A program made the position numbers and the translations under genes. The notes under the pieces were generated by a model. That model was not told the DNA's origin. It did not search any database and saw only the letters and a list, made by a program, of their open reading frames with translations. Positions 1 to 8,112 of a stretch of DNA of 64,000 nucleotides are shown here, in pieces. The DNA is from an uncultured Massilia sp. (GTDB taxonomy: Bacteria > Pseudomonadota > Gammaproteobacteria > Burkholderiales > Burkholderiaceae_D). Each line of letters begins with the position of its first letter. Position 1 is the stretch's first letter. The DNA lies in contig NZ_CAJYEB010000040.1 of the NCBI RefSeq assembly GCF_913773735.1, positions 1 through 64,000 of the forward strand, written 5' to 3'.

Positions 1-159
1 ACGGCGGAGCCGTCCACCCTACGCAGGGTCGTCGTCCACGTACACCTTCGGCGGCGCGATGCCCGTCCAGCCGCCCTTCCACGCGATGTTGAGCAGCAGC
101 GTCGCCCCGATGTAGAACACGAAGAACAGCGCGAAGAAGCGCGTCTGCAGCAGCGCCAG
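1..159 (-). repeat. Direct repeat, copy 1 of the pssA 3' end
   Basis: Bases 1-159 match 250-408 with an offset of 249 and two differences (C/T near 46 and 107). The copy begins inside a palindromic REP-like sequence (1-23) and stops in the CAGCGCCAG codons of pssA, after which a REP-like palindrome follows. The partial REP at base 1 suggests that the duplication continues left of the window. Confidence 0.9.
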
Positions 160-213
160 TTCGCGTAGGGTGGACGGGTTCCCCGTCCACGCGGCGATAC
201 GCGACGCCGGCAT
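19..213 (-). pseudogene. C-terminal fragment of duplicated pssA
   Basis: This short frame carries the last ~45 residues of phosphatidylserine synthase (from ALLQTRFFALFFVFYIG to KVYVDDDPA) joined to an unrelated N-terminus read through a REP-like palindrome. It arises because bases 1-159 repeat bases 250-408, the 3' end of the intact pssA, with two mismatches. The fragment lacks the CDP-alcohol phosphotransferase active site and only keeps the final membrane segment. No ribosome binding site is obvious. It is best read as a duplication remnant rather than a working gene. Confidence 0.75.
164..193 (+). repeat. REP-like palindrome (CGTAGGGTGGACGG type), first orientation
   Basis: The core CGTAGGGTGGACGG, a short loop and CGTCCACGCG form an imperfect hairpin. 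It is the reverse complement of the element at 243-272, so the two form a head-to-head pair around a 49-base spacer. Such paired intergenic palindromes are typical of REP/BIME elements mobilised by RAYT transposases. No RAYT gene is visible in this window. Confidence 0.65.
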
Positions 214-242
214 ACTGCACGACGAATCGAAGGATGACTGGA

Positions 243-272
243 CGCGTGGACGGCGGAGCCGTCCACCCTACG
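243..272 (-). repeat. REP-like palindrome (CGTAGGGTGGACGG type), second orientation
   Basis: Reverse-complement partner of 164-193. It overlaps the end of the intact pssA (stop codon at 268-270), so the stop of pssA lies inside the palindrome. A third, partial copy in the same orientation occupies bases 1-23 and likewise runs into the stop of the duplicated pssA fragment. Confidence 0.65.
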
Positions 273-408
273 CAGGGTCGTCGTCCACGTACACTTTCGG
301 CGGCGCGATGCCCGTCCAGCCGCCCTTCCACGCGATGTTGAGCAGTAGCGTCGCCCCGATGTAGAACACGAAGAACAGCGCGAAGAAGCGCGTCTGCAGC
401 AGCGCCAG
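250..408 (-). repeat. Direct repeat, copy 2 (inside intact pssA)
   Basis: This is the native copy: it forms the last 47 codons and stop of the complete pssA and continues without a break into the rest of the gene at 409. The other copy is at 1-159. Confidence 0.9.
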
Positions 409-1059
409 CAGCGCCACGCACACGCCCAGCCCCACGAACACGGCCTTCGACCTGGGCTGCTTGGAGCTGGGGAAGCGCACCGTCGACACCATCAGCGTGC
501 CCACCGCCACCATCAGCAGCATGACCAGGAAGGCGTACGGCATGGTCGCCACCGGATCGGGCCAGGCCACGACCACCGAGGCCACGCAGGCGGCGCCGGC
601 GGTGATCGGCATGCCGACGAAGTAGCGCGGGTCGGTCTTGCCGACCATGACGTTGAAGCGCGCCAGGCGCAGCGCGCCGCAGGCGACGAACACGAAGCAG
701 GCCAGGCCGCCCATGCGCACCAGGGTCGGGTGGGCGGCGCCCAGCTGCGCGAAGCCGTAGCAGTACAGCAGCAGGCCGGGGGCGCAGCCGAAGTTCATCA
801 CGTCGGCGATCGAGTCGAGCTGCACGCCGAACGCCGACTGGGTGTTGGTGGCGCGCGCCACGAAGCCGTCGAGCGCGTCGAACACGCCGGCCAGCACCAG
901 CAGGATCGCGGCCAGCCGGTAGTCGGCCGGATCGCCCACCGGCGCATTGTCCACCGAGATCACGATGCTGCCGAAGCCGCAGGCGATCGACAGCAGGGTC
1001 ACGAAGCTGGGCAGGGCGAACTTGGCGCGCGCGAGGCGCTGCTGGCGGGTGGGTTTCAA
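268..1059 (-). CDS. pssA: CDP-diacylglycerol--serine O-phosphatidyltransferase
   Basis: Transfers a phosphatidyl group from CDP-diacylglycerol to serine in the inner membrane, the first committed step to phosphatidylethanolamine. The 263-residue product has the CDP-alcohol phosphotransferase signature D-x2-DG-x2-AR-x8-G-x3-D-x3-D near residues 61-86 (from DALDGFVARA to LDSIAD) and several hydrophobic segments, the last being FFALFFVFYIGATLLL. The best start is TTG at 1059: an in-frame stop lies ten codons upstream and no ATG exists between. The 3' end overlaps a REP-like palindrome and is duplicated at 1-159. The gene is divergent from the CAP lipoprotein at 1203. Family assignment is firm; the start is less so. 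Confidence 0.92.
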   Translation of the reverse strand: MKPTRQQRLARAKFALPSFVTLLSIACGFGSIVISVDNAPVGDPADYRLAAILLVLAGVFDALDGFVARATNTQSAFGVQLDSIADVMNFGCAPGLLLYCYGFAQLGAAHPTLVRMGGLACFVFVACGALRLARFNVMVGKTDPRYFVGMPITAGAACVASVVVAWPDPVATMPYAFLVMLLMVAVGTLMVSTVRFPSSKQPRSKAVFVGLGVCVALLALLQTRFFALFFVFYIGATLLLNIAWKGGWTGIAPPKVYVDDDPA

Positions 1060-1202
1060 GTTGTTTGCTCGACAAGACTGGAGAATGGCTTATTTTACAT
1101 GGGCTTACCTGCATGCGCGGGTGCGCCCGGAGATGTCGCCGGCAGCCGATTTCGCCTAGAATGGTGGCTCTTTTGGCGGACCGACGAATGGGGAGTGAGA
1201 AG

Positions 1203-2180
1203 ATGAGCAAACTGCATCGCGCCAGGGCCATCGCGGCCGCGCTCGCCGCCGCCCTGGCGCTCGCCGCCTGCGGCGGCAACGACAACACCAACGATGGCAG
1301 CAATACCGGCAACGCGGGCGGCTCGAGCGGCGCGCCGTCGGGCGGGTTCTCGGGCGTGGATGCGAACGCGCCCACCCTCACCAACAACGTCGCCACCGAC
1401 GGCCTGGCCTGGATCAACTACCGCCGCACGCAGGTCGGCATGTCCACGCTCGCGCGCAACGGCCGCATCGACATCGCCGCCCAGGGCCACTCCGACTACC
1501 AGCGCATCAACAACACGGTCACGCACGACCAGACCGCGGGCCGCCAGGGCTTCACCGGCGTGACGCTGCAGGACCGCCTGGCCGCGGCCAACTACACGAT
1601 CCAGGGCGCCAACGCGATCGGCGAAGTCATCTCGGCCGCCAGCAACAACTCCGGCTTCTACATGGCCGAGGAACTGATCACCGCCATCTACCACCGCTTC
1701 GTGATCTTCGAGCCGGTGTTCAAGGAAGCCGGCACCGGCGCGGCGGCGGCATCGAACGGGTACAACTACTTCACCGCCGACTTCGCGGCCAGCAACGGCT
1801 TCGGCGCGGGCATCGCGGCCGGCACCCTGGCCACCTGGCCGTTCAACGGCCAGGCCCAGGTCCCGCCCAACTTCCTCAGCGACCAGGAAGAACCGGATCC
1901 GGTGCCGAACCAGAACGAGGTCGGCTACCCGGTCAGCGTGCACACCAACCTCACGCGCACGCTGACGGTCCAGACCTTCACCATCCGCGCGCGCGGCGCC
2001 GCCAGCGACATGTCGACGCGCCTGCTGGCCTACGGCAAGGACACGAACACCACCACGCGCTCGGCCGCCGCCATCGTGCCGCTCGCCAGGCTGGCCGCGG
2101 CCACCACCTACGACGTCACCTTCATCGGCGCGATCGACGGCACGGCCGTCAGTCGCACGTGGTCGTTCACGACCCGCTGA
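1203..2180 (+). CDS. CAP (SCP/PR1-like) domain lipoprotein
   Basis: A 325-residue secreted protein. ATG at 1203 follows GGGGAGTGAG and opens a lipoprotein signal ending LALAACGG, so Cys near residue 22 should be lipidated. A low-complexity N/G/S linker follows. The CAP domain covers about residues 60-215: LAWINYRRTQVGMSTLARN, the HSDYQRINN...H segment, GEVI (the family's GENI position) and YHRFVIFEP. A C-terminal beta-rich domain ends in TTYDVTFIGAIDGTAVSRTW, like an Ig or FnIII fold. Bacterial CAP proteins are extracytoplasmic and mostly of unknown function. An upstream in-frame extension lacks a signal peptide and was not used. Confidence 0.85.
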   Translation: MSKLHRARAIAAALAAALALAACGGNDNTNDGSNTGNAGGSSGAPSGGFSGVDANAPTLTNNVATDGLAWINYRRTQVGMSTLARNGRIDIAAQGHSDYQRINNTVTHDQTAGRQGFTGVTLQDRLAAANYTIQGANAIGEVISAASNNSGFYMAEELITAIYHRFVIFEPVFKEAGTGAAAASNGYNYFTADFAASNGFGAGIAAGTLATWPFNGQAQVPPNFLSDQEEPDPVPNQNEVGYPVSVHTNLTRTLTVQTFTIRARGAASDMSTRLLAYGKDTNTTTRSAAAIVPLARLAAATTYDVTFIGAIDGTAVSRTWSFTTR

Positions 2181-2217
2181 CCAGGCCCGCCAGACCAGCG
2201 TCCCGCCCCGTCCGTTC

Positions 2218-2862
2218 ATGCGTATTTCCCCAGGCCTGCCCCCGCTCCCCGACGCCACCGCCGTCCCGGCCGTGGACCATGCGGGCGGCGTCGCCCGCCT
2301 GATGGGCGACGCCGCCCTGTTCGCCCGCGTGCTCGGACGCTTCCGCAAGGAATACCGCCAGGCCGCCGCCGGCATCCGCCAGGCGCTCGATGCCGGCGAC
2401 CTGGTGCTGGCGCAGCGCCGCGCCCACACCCTCAAGGGCGCGGCCGGCATGATCGAGGCGGTGCCGCTGGGCCGGCAGGCCCAGCGCCTGGAACACCTGC
2501 TGCGCGCCGGCAGCGACGGTGGCGGCGACGTGCCCGCCATCCTGGCGCGGCTGCAGGAGGAACTCGACAGGGTGCTGGGAGAGCTCGATGCGCTCGCCGC
2601 CACGCTGCCGGAACGGCCGGCCGCGCGCCCCGCGCGCGTCGCGGCGCAGGGACGGCACGATGCGCGGGAAGATGCACTGGAGCGGCTCGCGGCCCTGCTG
2701 GACGAGGGCAATGGCGACGCGGTCGACCTGGTGCGCGACGCGGCCGCAGCGCTGGGCGCGCGCCTGGGCCAGGATGCCTACCGCGAGGTGGCGCAGGCCG
2801 TCGAGTCCTTCGATTTCGACGGCGCGCTGGAGCTGCTGCGGCGCGCGGCGCCCGCGGGCTGA
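2218..2862 (+). CDS. Hpt domain-containing protein
   Basis: A 214-residue cytoplasmic protein with a histidine phosphotransfer (Hpt) domain in residues ~15-115. The helix carries HTLKGAAGMI, in which the His is the expected phospho-acceptor. A second segment (~145-212, DALERLAALLDEGNGDAVDLVRDA to FDFDGALELLRRAA) has Hpt-like helical spacing but no His-x2-Lys-Gly motif. That half resembles the regulatory tail of multi-domain response regulators and kinases (an inference from pattern only). No kinase or receiver gene is adjacent, so its partners would be encoded elsewhere. It starts 37 bases after the CAP gene and may be cotranscribed. Confidence 0.8.
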   Translation: MRISPGLPPLPDATAVPAVDHAGGVARLMGDAALFARVLGRFRKEYRQAAAGIRQALDAGDLVLAQRRAHTLKGAAGMIEAVPLGRQAQRLEHLLRAGSDGGGDVPAILARLQEELDRVLGELDALAATLPERPAARPARVAAQGRHDAREDALERLAALLDEGNGDAVDLVRDAAAALGARLGQDAYREVAQAVESFDFDGALELLRRAAPAG

Positions 2863-2872
2863 ACCCGGCCGC

Positions 2873-3085
2873 TCAGCGGGTGTATTCCGCTTCTTCGTCG
2901 AACGCGTCGGAACAGGACTTGCCGCAGAAGCGGCGCACGCTGTCGAGCGGTTTCTCGCAGTACCAGCATGCCCCCTTGGGCGGCAGGCTCAGGCGGGCCG
3001 GCACCGTCGCATGGGCGATCGACGCGGCGATCAGCGGCTCGACGGCCACGCTCTTGTCCGGAAAACTTTCCTGTGTCGTTTCCAA
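2873..3085 (-). CDS. Small zinc-finger-like protein of unknown function
   Basis: A 70-residue protein starting at TTG (3085), chosen because AAGGGGG lies five to six bases upstream. The C-terminal half holds CWYC and CGKSC separated by about 14 residues (CWYCEKPLDSVRRFCGKSC), a spacing typical of small four-Cys zinc ribbons, followed by an acidic tail DEEAEYTR. No signal peptide is visible, so it should be cytoplasmic. Function is unknown. It converges on the Hpt gene, with only ten bases between the stops. Confidence 0.65.
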   Translation of the reverse strand: METTQESFPDKSVAVEPLIAASIAHATVPARLSLPPKGACWYCEKPLDSVRRFCGKSCSDAFDEEAEYTR

Positions 3086-3459
3086 GGTTACCCCCTTACC
3101 GGCAACACGTCAGCGTTGAACAGCGACGGCCTGGACGGCAATCGTCGATGACGCTGAGATTACTTCAGTGGAACACCGTGTGCATGAGAATCCGCAAGCA
3201 CTGCGGATGCATTGCATGCTTTTCCAGCTTATTTCCCAAGTCATTGCCCAAGTCATTGCCCAAGCAGTGTGCGCCGATTGCGGCGCCGCCGCAACGGCCG
3301 TCGCAAGCGATGCCGTAGAAACAACGCGTGCGCGCGCCCGTGGCAATCATTGCGACCGCTACCGCGTCATCCAGCTGCCGGAAATAATAGCAGTAATATC
3401 AAGCTCGCCATCGGGGTGTTCAATCGTGCATCGCGGCCGTGTCGGAATTGCGACGGGCG
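3086..3459. other. Intergenic stretch with a short tandem repeat
   Basis: These 374 bases hold no convincing gene. Visible structure is limited to a 12-base unit (TCATTGCCCAAG) repeated two and a half times at 3235-3264. The stretch from about 3370 to 3410 is A+T-richer than its surroundings. Short frames here (for example 3165-3350 on the minus strand) have no ribosome site or recognisable motif. Confidence 0.6.
3235..3264 (+). repeat. 12-bp tandem repeat, 2.5 copies
   Basis: CCCAAG followed by two exact copies of TCATTGCCCAAG. It lies in non-coding sequence, could vary in copy number by slippage, and has no known role. Confidence 0.85.
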
Positions 3460-4023
3460 TCAGCGCTGCGGTTCGAGCGTGACGAACAGCGCGCCGGGCG
3501 CGGTTTCCAGCCGGGTCGGGACGAACTGCACGCCGGCGTAGCGCAGGTCTTCGGGGCGGAACGCATAGACCGGCATGTCGCGCACCAGCTGGTTCACGAG
3601 CAGGTCGGCGGCGCGTTCGAGGTCGCGCGCGCGGCGGCCGTCCATGCCGGCGATGTCGAAGCGGTCGACGTGGGTGTCGCCCAGGAACACGGCGTTGCGC
3701 GCGGCATCCAGCACCAGGTGGCCGGACAGCGCCATCGTGCCGTTCCAGGACTGGCGCAGGAACGGCGGCGCCACCGACACGTCGAGCAGCAGCGCCACGC
3801 GGTCGGTTTCCGGCTGGACGACCACTTGCGGGCGGGTCAGGCGCACGTCGAACAGGTCGAGCAGGCGGTTGTTCAGGGGGAAGCGGCGCTCCAGCCCGGC
3901 CTGCAGGCGCGCCTGCGACAGTTCGACGCGGCGCGGTCCGATGACGCTGGCGCACGACGCCAGCAGGCCCGCGCCCAGGAGTGCCGCCGCCCCGATGCCG
4001 ACATCGCGTCGCGTGATTGCCAT
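3460..4023 (-). CDS. DUF1439 lipoprotein
   Basis: A 187-residue protein. ATG at 4023 follows AAGGGGAA. The N-terminus TRRDVGIGAAALLGAGLLASC is a lipoprotein signal with the lipobox LASC (Cys near residue 24) and a twin-arginine-like RR. The body (ELSQARLQAGLERRFPLNNRLLDLFDVRLTRP... to TRLETAPGALFVTLEP) fits the DUF1439 family, small periplasmic lipoproteins related to E. coli YceB that may have a lipid-binding SMP/LBP-like fold. No substrate is known. It stands alone, with the SDR gene following 60 bases away on the same strand. Confidence 0.8.
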   Translation of the reverse strand: MAITRRDVGIGAAALLGAGLLASCASVIGPRRVELSQARLQAGLERRFPLNNRLLDLFDVRLTRPQVVVQPETDRVALLLDVSVAPPFLRQSWNGTMALSGHLVLDAARNAVFLGDTHVDRFDIAGMDGRRARDLERAADLLVNQLVRDMPVYAFRPEDLRYAGVQFVPTRLETAPGALFVTLEPQR

Positions 4024-4083
4024 GCCTGTTCCCCTTCGAATCGATGATGGGGCAAGCCTAGCACATCCGCGGCAGGCCGGCGC

Positions 4084-4839
4084 CTACAGCATCATGCCGC
4101 CCGAGGCCTCGATGCGCTGGCCGGTGATCCAGCCATTGTCTTGCGCCAGCAGCGCCGCCGCCGCCGCGCCGATGTCGTCCGGCAGGCCGGCGCGGCCCAG
4201 CGCCGTGAACGAGGCGACCATGCGGTTCACGTCCGGGTTGTCGCGCACCATGCCGCCGCTGAAATCGGTCTCGACGGCGCCCGGCGCCAGCACGTTTACG
4301 GTGATGCGGCGTTCGGCCAGCTCGCGCGCCTGGTAGCGCGTCAGCACCTCGACGGCGCCCTTGGCCGCGCCGTACACGCCGGAACCCGGGAGGCTGACGC
4401 GCGCCAGGCCGCTGGACACGTTCAGGATGCGCCCGCCGTCCGCCAGCAGCGGCGCCAGCGCCTGCGTCAGGAACACGGGCGCCTTGAAGTGCACGGCCAC
4501 GATGGCGTCGAACTGCGCCTCGGTGACCTCGGCCAGCGGCGCGTGCAGGCTGGTGCCGGCGTTGTTGACGAGGATGTCGAAGCGCTCGCGCCCCCAGCCG
4601 GCCAGCAGCGCGCGCAGCGTGCCGGCGAAGGGGGCGAAGGCGCGGCTGTCGGCCACGTCCAGCTGCAGCGCGGCGGCGCGGCGGCCGAGCTCCTCCACCT
4701 GCGCGACGACCTCGCGCGCCGCCGCGTCGTTGGCGTGGTAGGTGATCACGATGTCGGTGCCGGCGCGCGCCAGGTGCAGCGCCATGCTGCGCCCGAGGCC
4801 GCGGCTGCCGCCGGTGATGAGTGCGATGCGTTGGGTCAT
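4084..4839 (-). CDS. SDR-family NAD(P)-dependent oxidoreductase
   Basis: A 251-residue classical short-chain dehydrogenase. The Rossmann TGGSRGLGRS (TGxxxGxG) is at residues 9-18, NNAG near 92-95, a catalytic Ser in the ILNVSSGLAR stretch and the YGAAK motif (Y-x3-K) near 160. ATG at 4839 follows AAGGAGAG. A much longer open frame upstream is only the antisense of the neighbouring LysR gene. The pair is divergent from that LysR gene 102 bases away, an arrangement in which the regulator usually controls the dehydrogenase. The substrate cannot be read from sequence; names such as 3-oxoacyl-ACP reductase would be guesses. Confidence 0.85.
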   Translation of the reverse strand: MTQRIALITGGSRGLGRSMALHLARAGTDIVITYHANDAAAREVVAQVEELGRRAAALQLDVADSRAFAPFAGTLRALLAGWGRERFDILVNNAGTSLHAPLAEVTEAQFDAIVAVHFKAPVFLTQALAPLLADGGRILNVSSGLARVSLPGSGVYGAAKGAVEVLTRYQARELAERRITVNVLAPGAVETDFSGGMVRDNPDVNRMVASFTALGRAGLPDDIGAAAAALLAQDNGWITGQRIEASGGMML

Positions 4840-4941
4840 GTAGACTCTCCTTGGAAAGAGGTCCAGTATATTTTTCAGGAATCGCGCAATAAACTCCCCG
4901 CTTCTGCATGCACTTTGCAGATTGCGCGCATAATCCTCGCC

Positions 4942-5853
4942 ATGGACGAACTCGACAACATCCAGGTCTTCCTCAAGGTCGCGGAGCTGGACAGCTTCAG
5001 CGGCGCCGCGCGCCAGCTCGGCCTGCCGAATGCCACCGTGTCGGCCGCCGTGCGCCGGCTCGAACAGGACCTCGGCGTGCGCCTGCTGCAGCGGACCACG
5101 CGGCGCGTGCAGATGACGCAGGAAGGCGAAGCCTTCTATGCCCGCAGCCGCGCGCTGCTGGGCGAATTCGAGGACATGCGCGGCATGTTCCGCCGCGGCG
5201 CGGACAGCCTCGTCGGCCGCCTGCGCGTCGACATGTCGGTGGGCATGGCCACCAGCGTCGTGCTGCCGCGCCTGGGCGAATTCCTGGCGCGCCATCCGCA
5301 GCTGCAGGTGGACCTGGGCACGGCCGACCGCCGCGTCGACATCGTGCGCGAAGGCTACGACTGCGTGCTGCGCGCCGGCCCGCTGGCCGATTCCAGCCTG
5401 GTGGCGCGGCCGCTGGGCAGCTACCGCATGGTCAACTGCGCGGCGCCCGCCTACCTGGAACGCCACGGCACGCCGCGCACCCTGGCCGACCTGGCGCGAC
5501 ACCGCATCGTCCACTACGACGCCCTGCTGGCGGGCAGCAGCCCGCTGTGGGAATGGTTCGACGGCCGCGCCACGCAGACCGCGCCCGTGGGCGCGGCGCT
5601 GACCGTGAACGGCACCGCCGCCTATGCGGCGGCCTGCGTGGCCGGCCTGGGGATCGCACAGATCCCGGAAGCCGGCGTGCGCGACAAACTGGCGGACGGC
5701 ACGCTGGTCGAGGTGATGCCGGACTTCCGGCCGGCGCCGATGCCGGTCAGCTTCGTCTATCCGAGCCGCAGGCACGTGCCGGCGCGGGCGCTGGCGTTCA
5801 TGGACTGGGTGGCGGGACTGCTGGCGCCGTGGCTGGAGCCGGCGGTGTCCTAG
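4942..5853 (+). CDS. LysR-family transcriptional regulator
   Basis: A 303-residue regulator. The N-terminal winged helix-turn-helix spans residues ~1-60 (LDNIQVFLKVAELDSFSGAARQLGLPNATVSAAVRRLEQDLGVRLLQRTTRRV), followed by the LysR substrate-binding domain (~85-295, with the typical RRVDIVREGYDCVLRAG and AAYAAACVAGLGIAQIP stretches). This subclass, like YafC/DsdC-type regulators paired with oxidoreductases, often lies divergent from an SDR gene, as here. It probably binds in the 102-base intergenic region 4840-4941 and senses an unknown ligand. Confidence 0.88.
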   Translation: MDELDNIQVFLKVAELDSFSGAARQLGLPNATVSAAVRRLEQDLGVRLLQRTTRRVQMTQEGEAFYARSRALLGEFEDMRGMFRRGADSLVGRLRVDMSVGMATSVVLPRLGEFLARHPQLQVDLGTADRRVDIVREGYDCVLRAGPLADSSLVARPLGSYRMVNCAAPAYLERHGTPRTLADLARHRIVHYDALLAGSSPLWEWFDGRATQTAPVGAALTVNGTAAYAAACVAGLGIAQIPEAGVRDKLADGTLVEVMPDFRPAPMPVSFVYPSRRHVPARALAFMDWVAGLLAPWLEPAVS

Positions 5854-5898
5854 GCTGGCGCGCCGGGGGAGCGCACCCACCGTCCGCGCCTGCCGCCA

Positions 5899-8112
5899 TC
5901 AATAGAAATACGGCGTCTTCTTCGCCCACGCGTTGCCGGGGAAGCGCTTGTGCAGCAGCGTGAACGCCTTGCGCGACAGCCCCTTGGCGTCCGGGTCGAG
6001 GCAGCCGCCGCGCGTCGAGCGCACCACGGCCGACAGCAGCCAGGGCAGCTCCGGATCCGCCGGCTGGCTGGATGCGCGGGCCAGCACGTCGTCGCCGACG
6101 ACGCCGGTCGCCGTCCTGAGCGGCGCCAGCTGCGCCAGCTCGGCGCGCAGCGCGGCCGCGTCGCCCACCTGCGGCGGCGGCGGCAGGCGCCACGGGAAGC
6201 CCGGCGCGGCAAGCTCGGGCTCGGCCCGGAACGAACACCACATCGAGGCGACCGCCTCCTCGTCCGGCACGCGCGCCACCTTCTCGGCGTGCATCGGCAG
6301 TTCGGCACCCAGGCCGTAGCGCATCGCGGCCACCAGCACGACGTGGCGGCGCTGCGCGGCCGACGGCGCCTGGCGGTAGCGCGCGGCGGCATCGGCCAGT
6401 TCCGGCGCCAGCGCGGCCAGCAGCGCCGCGGCGTCGTTGCCCTGGCGCGGCAGGTCGAGCAGGCCGGCGCGGATCCAGGCGGCGCCGGCGATGCGCGCGC
6501 GCAGCGGCGCCGGCAACGTCTCCAGGCGCGCCAGTTCGACCATGTCGGCCACCGCCAGGTGGCGCTTGAACCAGGCCAGGCCGTCGTCGTTGATCATGTC
6601 CTCCTGGTTGCCACCGGCCGTCCCGTCGCCCATGCCCGCATAGTCGACGTTGGTGCGCAGCAGGTAGGCGCCGGCGTCGCGCACCGATGTCGCCAGCGCG
6701 AAGCGTTCCTCGCGCAGCAGGTTGCAGGTGGCCGGCGACAGCGTGCGCCGCAGGGCCTCGTCGGCGATCGCGCGCGCCGGCCCGGCCTTGCCCTGCAGCC
6801 GGTACAGGCGCGCCAGGTGATAGCGCACGGTGACCCAGGCAGGATCGCCGGCCGGCACGGCCAGCGCCGCCTGCTCGACGTCCGCCGCCATGGTCTCGGA
6901 CAGCATCAGCGCGGCCACCAGCCAGGGGCGCTGGGCGCCCTGCTTCCAGCGCGCCAGCGCATGGCCGGCCTGGGCGGCGCAGGAGGGCTGCTCGCGGCCG
7001 TAGCCGCAGGCGCGCAGCGTCTCGATCCAGTCGGCGAACGCATGGCCGGCCCGGGCCTGCGCCTGCCGCGGCGCGGCGCCGTCCATCAGCACCGACCAGT
7101 CGCCCAGGCGGTCGAGCGCGTACGGGTCGGCCTTGGGGTCGTCCAGGTAGCGGCTCAATTCCTCCAGCCGGGTCTCGGGCGTGAGCGCGGCGCGCATCGA
7201 GCGCAGCAGCGCGCGCGTCGCCTCGTGCATCGACTGCAGCGCCGCGTCGGCCAGGACGGCGGCGCCGCGCCGCTCCAGCGCCTGCGCGCGCGCCTCGCGC
7301 TGCGCCGGCGGCGCTTCCCTGGCGTCGGCCACGGCGCGCCGCACCTCGGAGCGCAGGGCCAGGTAGGCGCCCAGCCCCTGCATCGGATGGCCGGCCGTGG
7401 CGCCGATGCGCTCGAACAGGGCGGTGCTGTCGGCATACCGTTCGCCGTGGAAGCTCCAGGCGGCGCGCTGGTAGTCGCGCAGCTGGCGCCAGTAGGCCGG
7501 CTCGGACGCGGGCAGCGGCTGCGGCGCCGCGAGCGGCGGCCGCTTGTCCTCGCCGAACTGGTAGCGCGCGTCCTCGGTGCGCTGGCAGGCTTCGCCGACC
7601 TGGTACTGCGCGCGCAGCCAGCCCTCCACGCGGGCGCGGCTGGCATCCGGGCGCGCCGCCAGCTGCGCCAGCGTGGCGCGCGCCTGCGCGTTGGCGGCCG
7701 GGGCGCAGGCGACCATCCAGCGCGCGGCCGGATCGTCGGCCGCCAGGCCCATGGCGGCGGCGCCACGGCGGACCATGTCCGCCTCGGCCTTGCCCTCCGG
7801 CGAATCGGCGTCGATCCAGCCCTGGGCGAAGGCGCTGCCGTCGGCGCGCGCCAGGCCCTGCGGCGTGCCGGGCGACTGCGCGGCGGCGGGGCCGAGCATG
7901 ATCGCGCGCCACGCGGCATACAGGTAGACGCGGCGCATGCCCGGCTGCAGCACGCCCAGCTCGCCGGCCTGGAAGCGCGCGAGCGGGATGTCGGGCTTGG
8001 TGTAGGCCTTGAACATCGTGTAGCTCGGCCCGTAGTCGCCGCTGGCGAGGGCGGTCGCCGCCGTGGCGAGCAGGATTGCGGTGGCGGCGGCCAGCGCCGG
8101 CTTGTTCTTCAT
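5899..8112 (-). CDS. Large secreted protein of unknown function
   Basis: A 737-residue protein not assigned to a family. ATG at 8112 follows GGAAGGA. The first 23 residues (MKNKPALAAATAILLATAATALA) form a Sec signal, so the protein should be periplasmic or exported. The rest is rich in Ala, Arg and Leu and consists largely of predicted helices in a repeat-like pattern that could be TPR/Sel1-type solenoid (an inference). It contains scattered Cys and a conserved-looking tail KAFTLLHKRFPGNAWAKKTPYFY. It overlaps the DUF3142 gene by four bases (ATGA), so the two are translationally coupled and probably work together. Confidence 0.75.
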   Translation of the reverse strand: MKNKPALAAATAILLATAATALASGDYGPSYTMFKAYTKPDIPLARFQAGELGVLQPGMRRVYLYAAWRAIMLGPAAAQSPGTPQGLARADGSAFAQGWIDADSPEGKAEADMVRRGAAAMGLAADDPAARWMVACAPAANAQARATLAQLAARPDASRARVEGWLRAQYQVGEACQRTEDARYQFGEDKRPPLAAPQPLPASEPAYWRQLRDYQRAAWSFHGERYADSTALFERIGATAGHPMQGLGAYLALRSEVRRAVADAREAPPAQREARAQALERRGAAVLADAALQSMHEATRALLRSMRAALTPETRLEELSRYLDDPKADPYALDRLGDWSVLMDGAAPRQAQARAGHAFADWIETLRACGYGREQPSCAAQAGHALARWKQGAQRPWLVAALMLSETMAADVEQAALAVPAGDPAWVTVRYHLARLYRLQGKAGPARAIADEALRRTLSPATCNLLREERFALATSVRDAGAYLLRTNVDYAGMGDGTAGGNQEDMINDDGLAWFKRHLAVADMVELARLETLPAPLRARIAGAAWIRAGLLDLPRQGNDAAALLAALAPELADAAARYRQAPSAAQRRHVVLVAAMRYGLGAELPMHAEKVARVPDEEAVASMWCSFRAEPELAAPGFPWRLPPPPQVGDAAALRAELAQLAPLRTATGVVGDDVLARASSQPADPELPWLLSAVVRSTRGGCLDPDAKGLSRKAFTLLHKRFPGNAWAKKTPYFY

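Noticed and set aside
4084-5880. 598-codon frame extending the SDR gene through the LysR gene
   Set aside because: The upstream part is antisense to the LysR gene, and the true SDR start at 4839 has a strong ribosome site and the family's N-terminal sequence.
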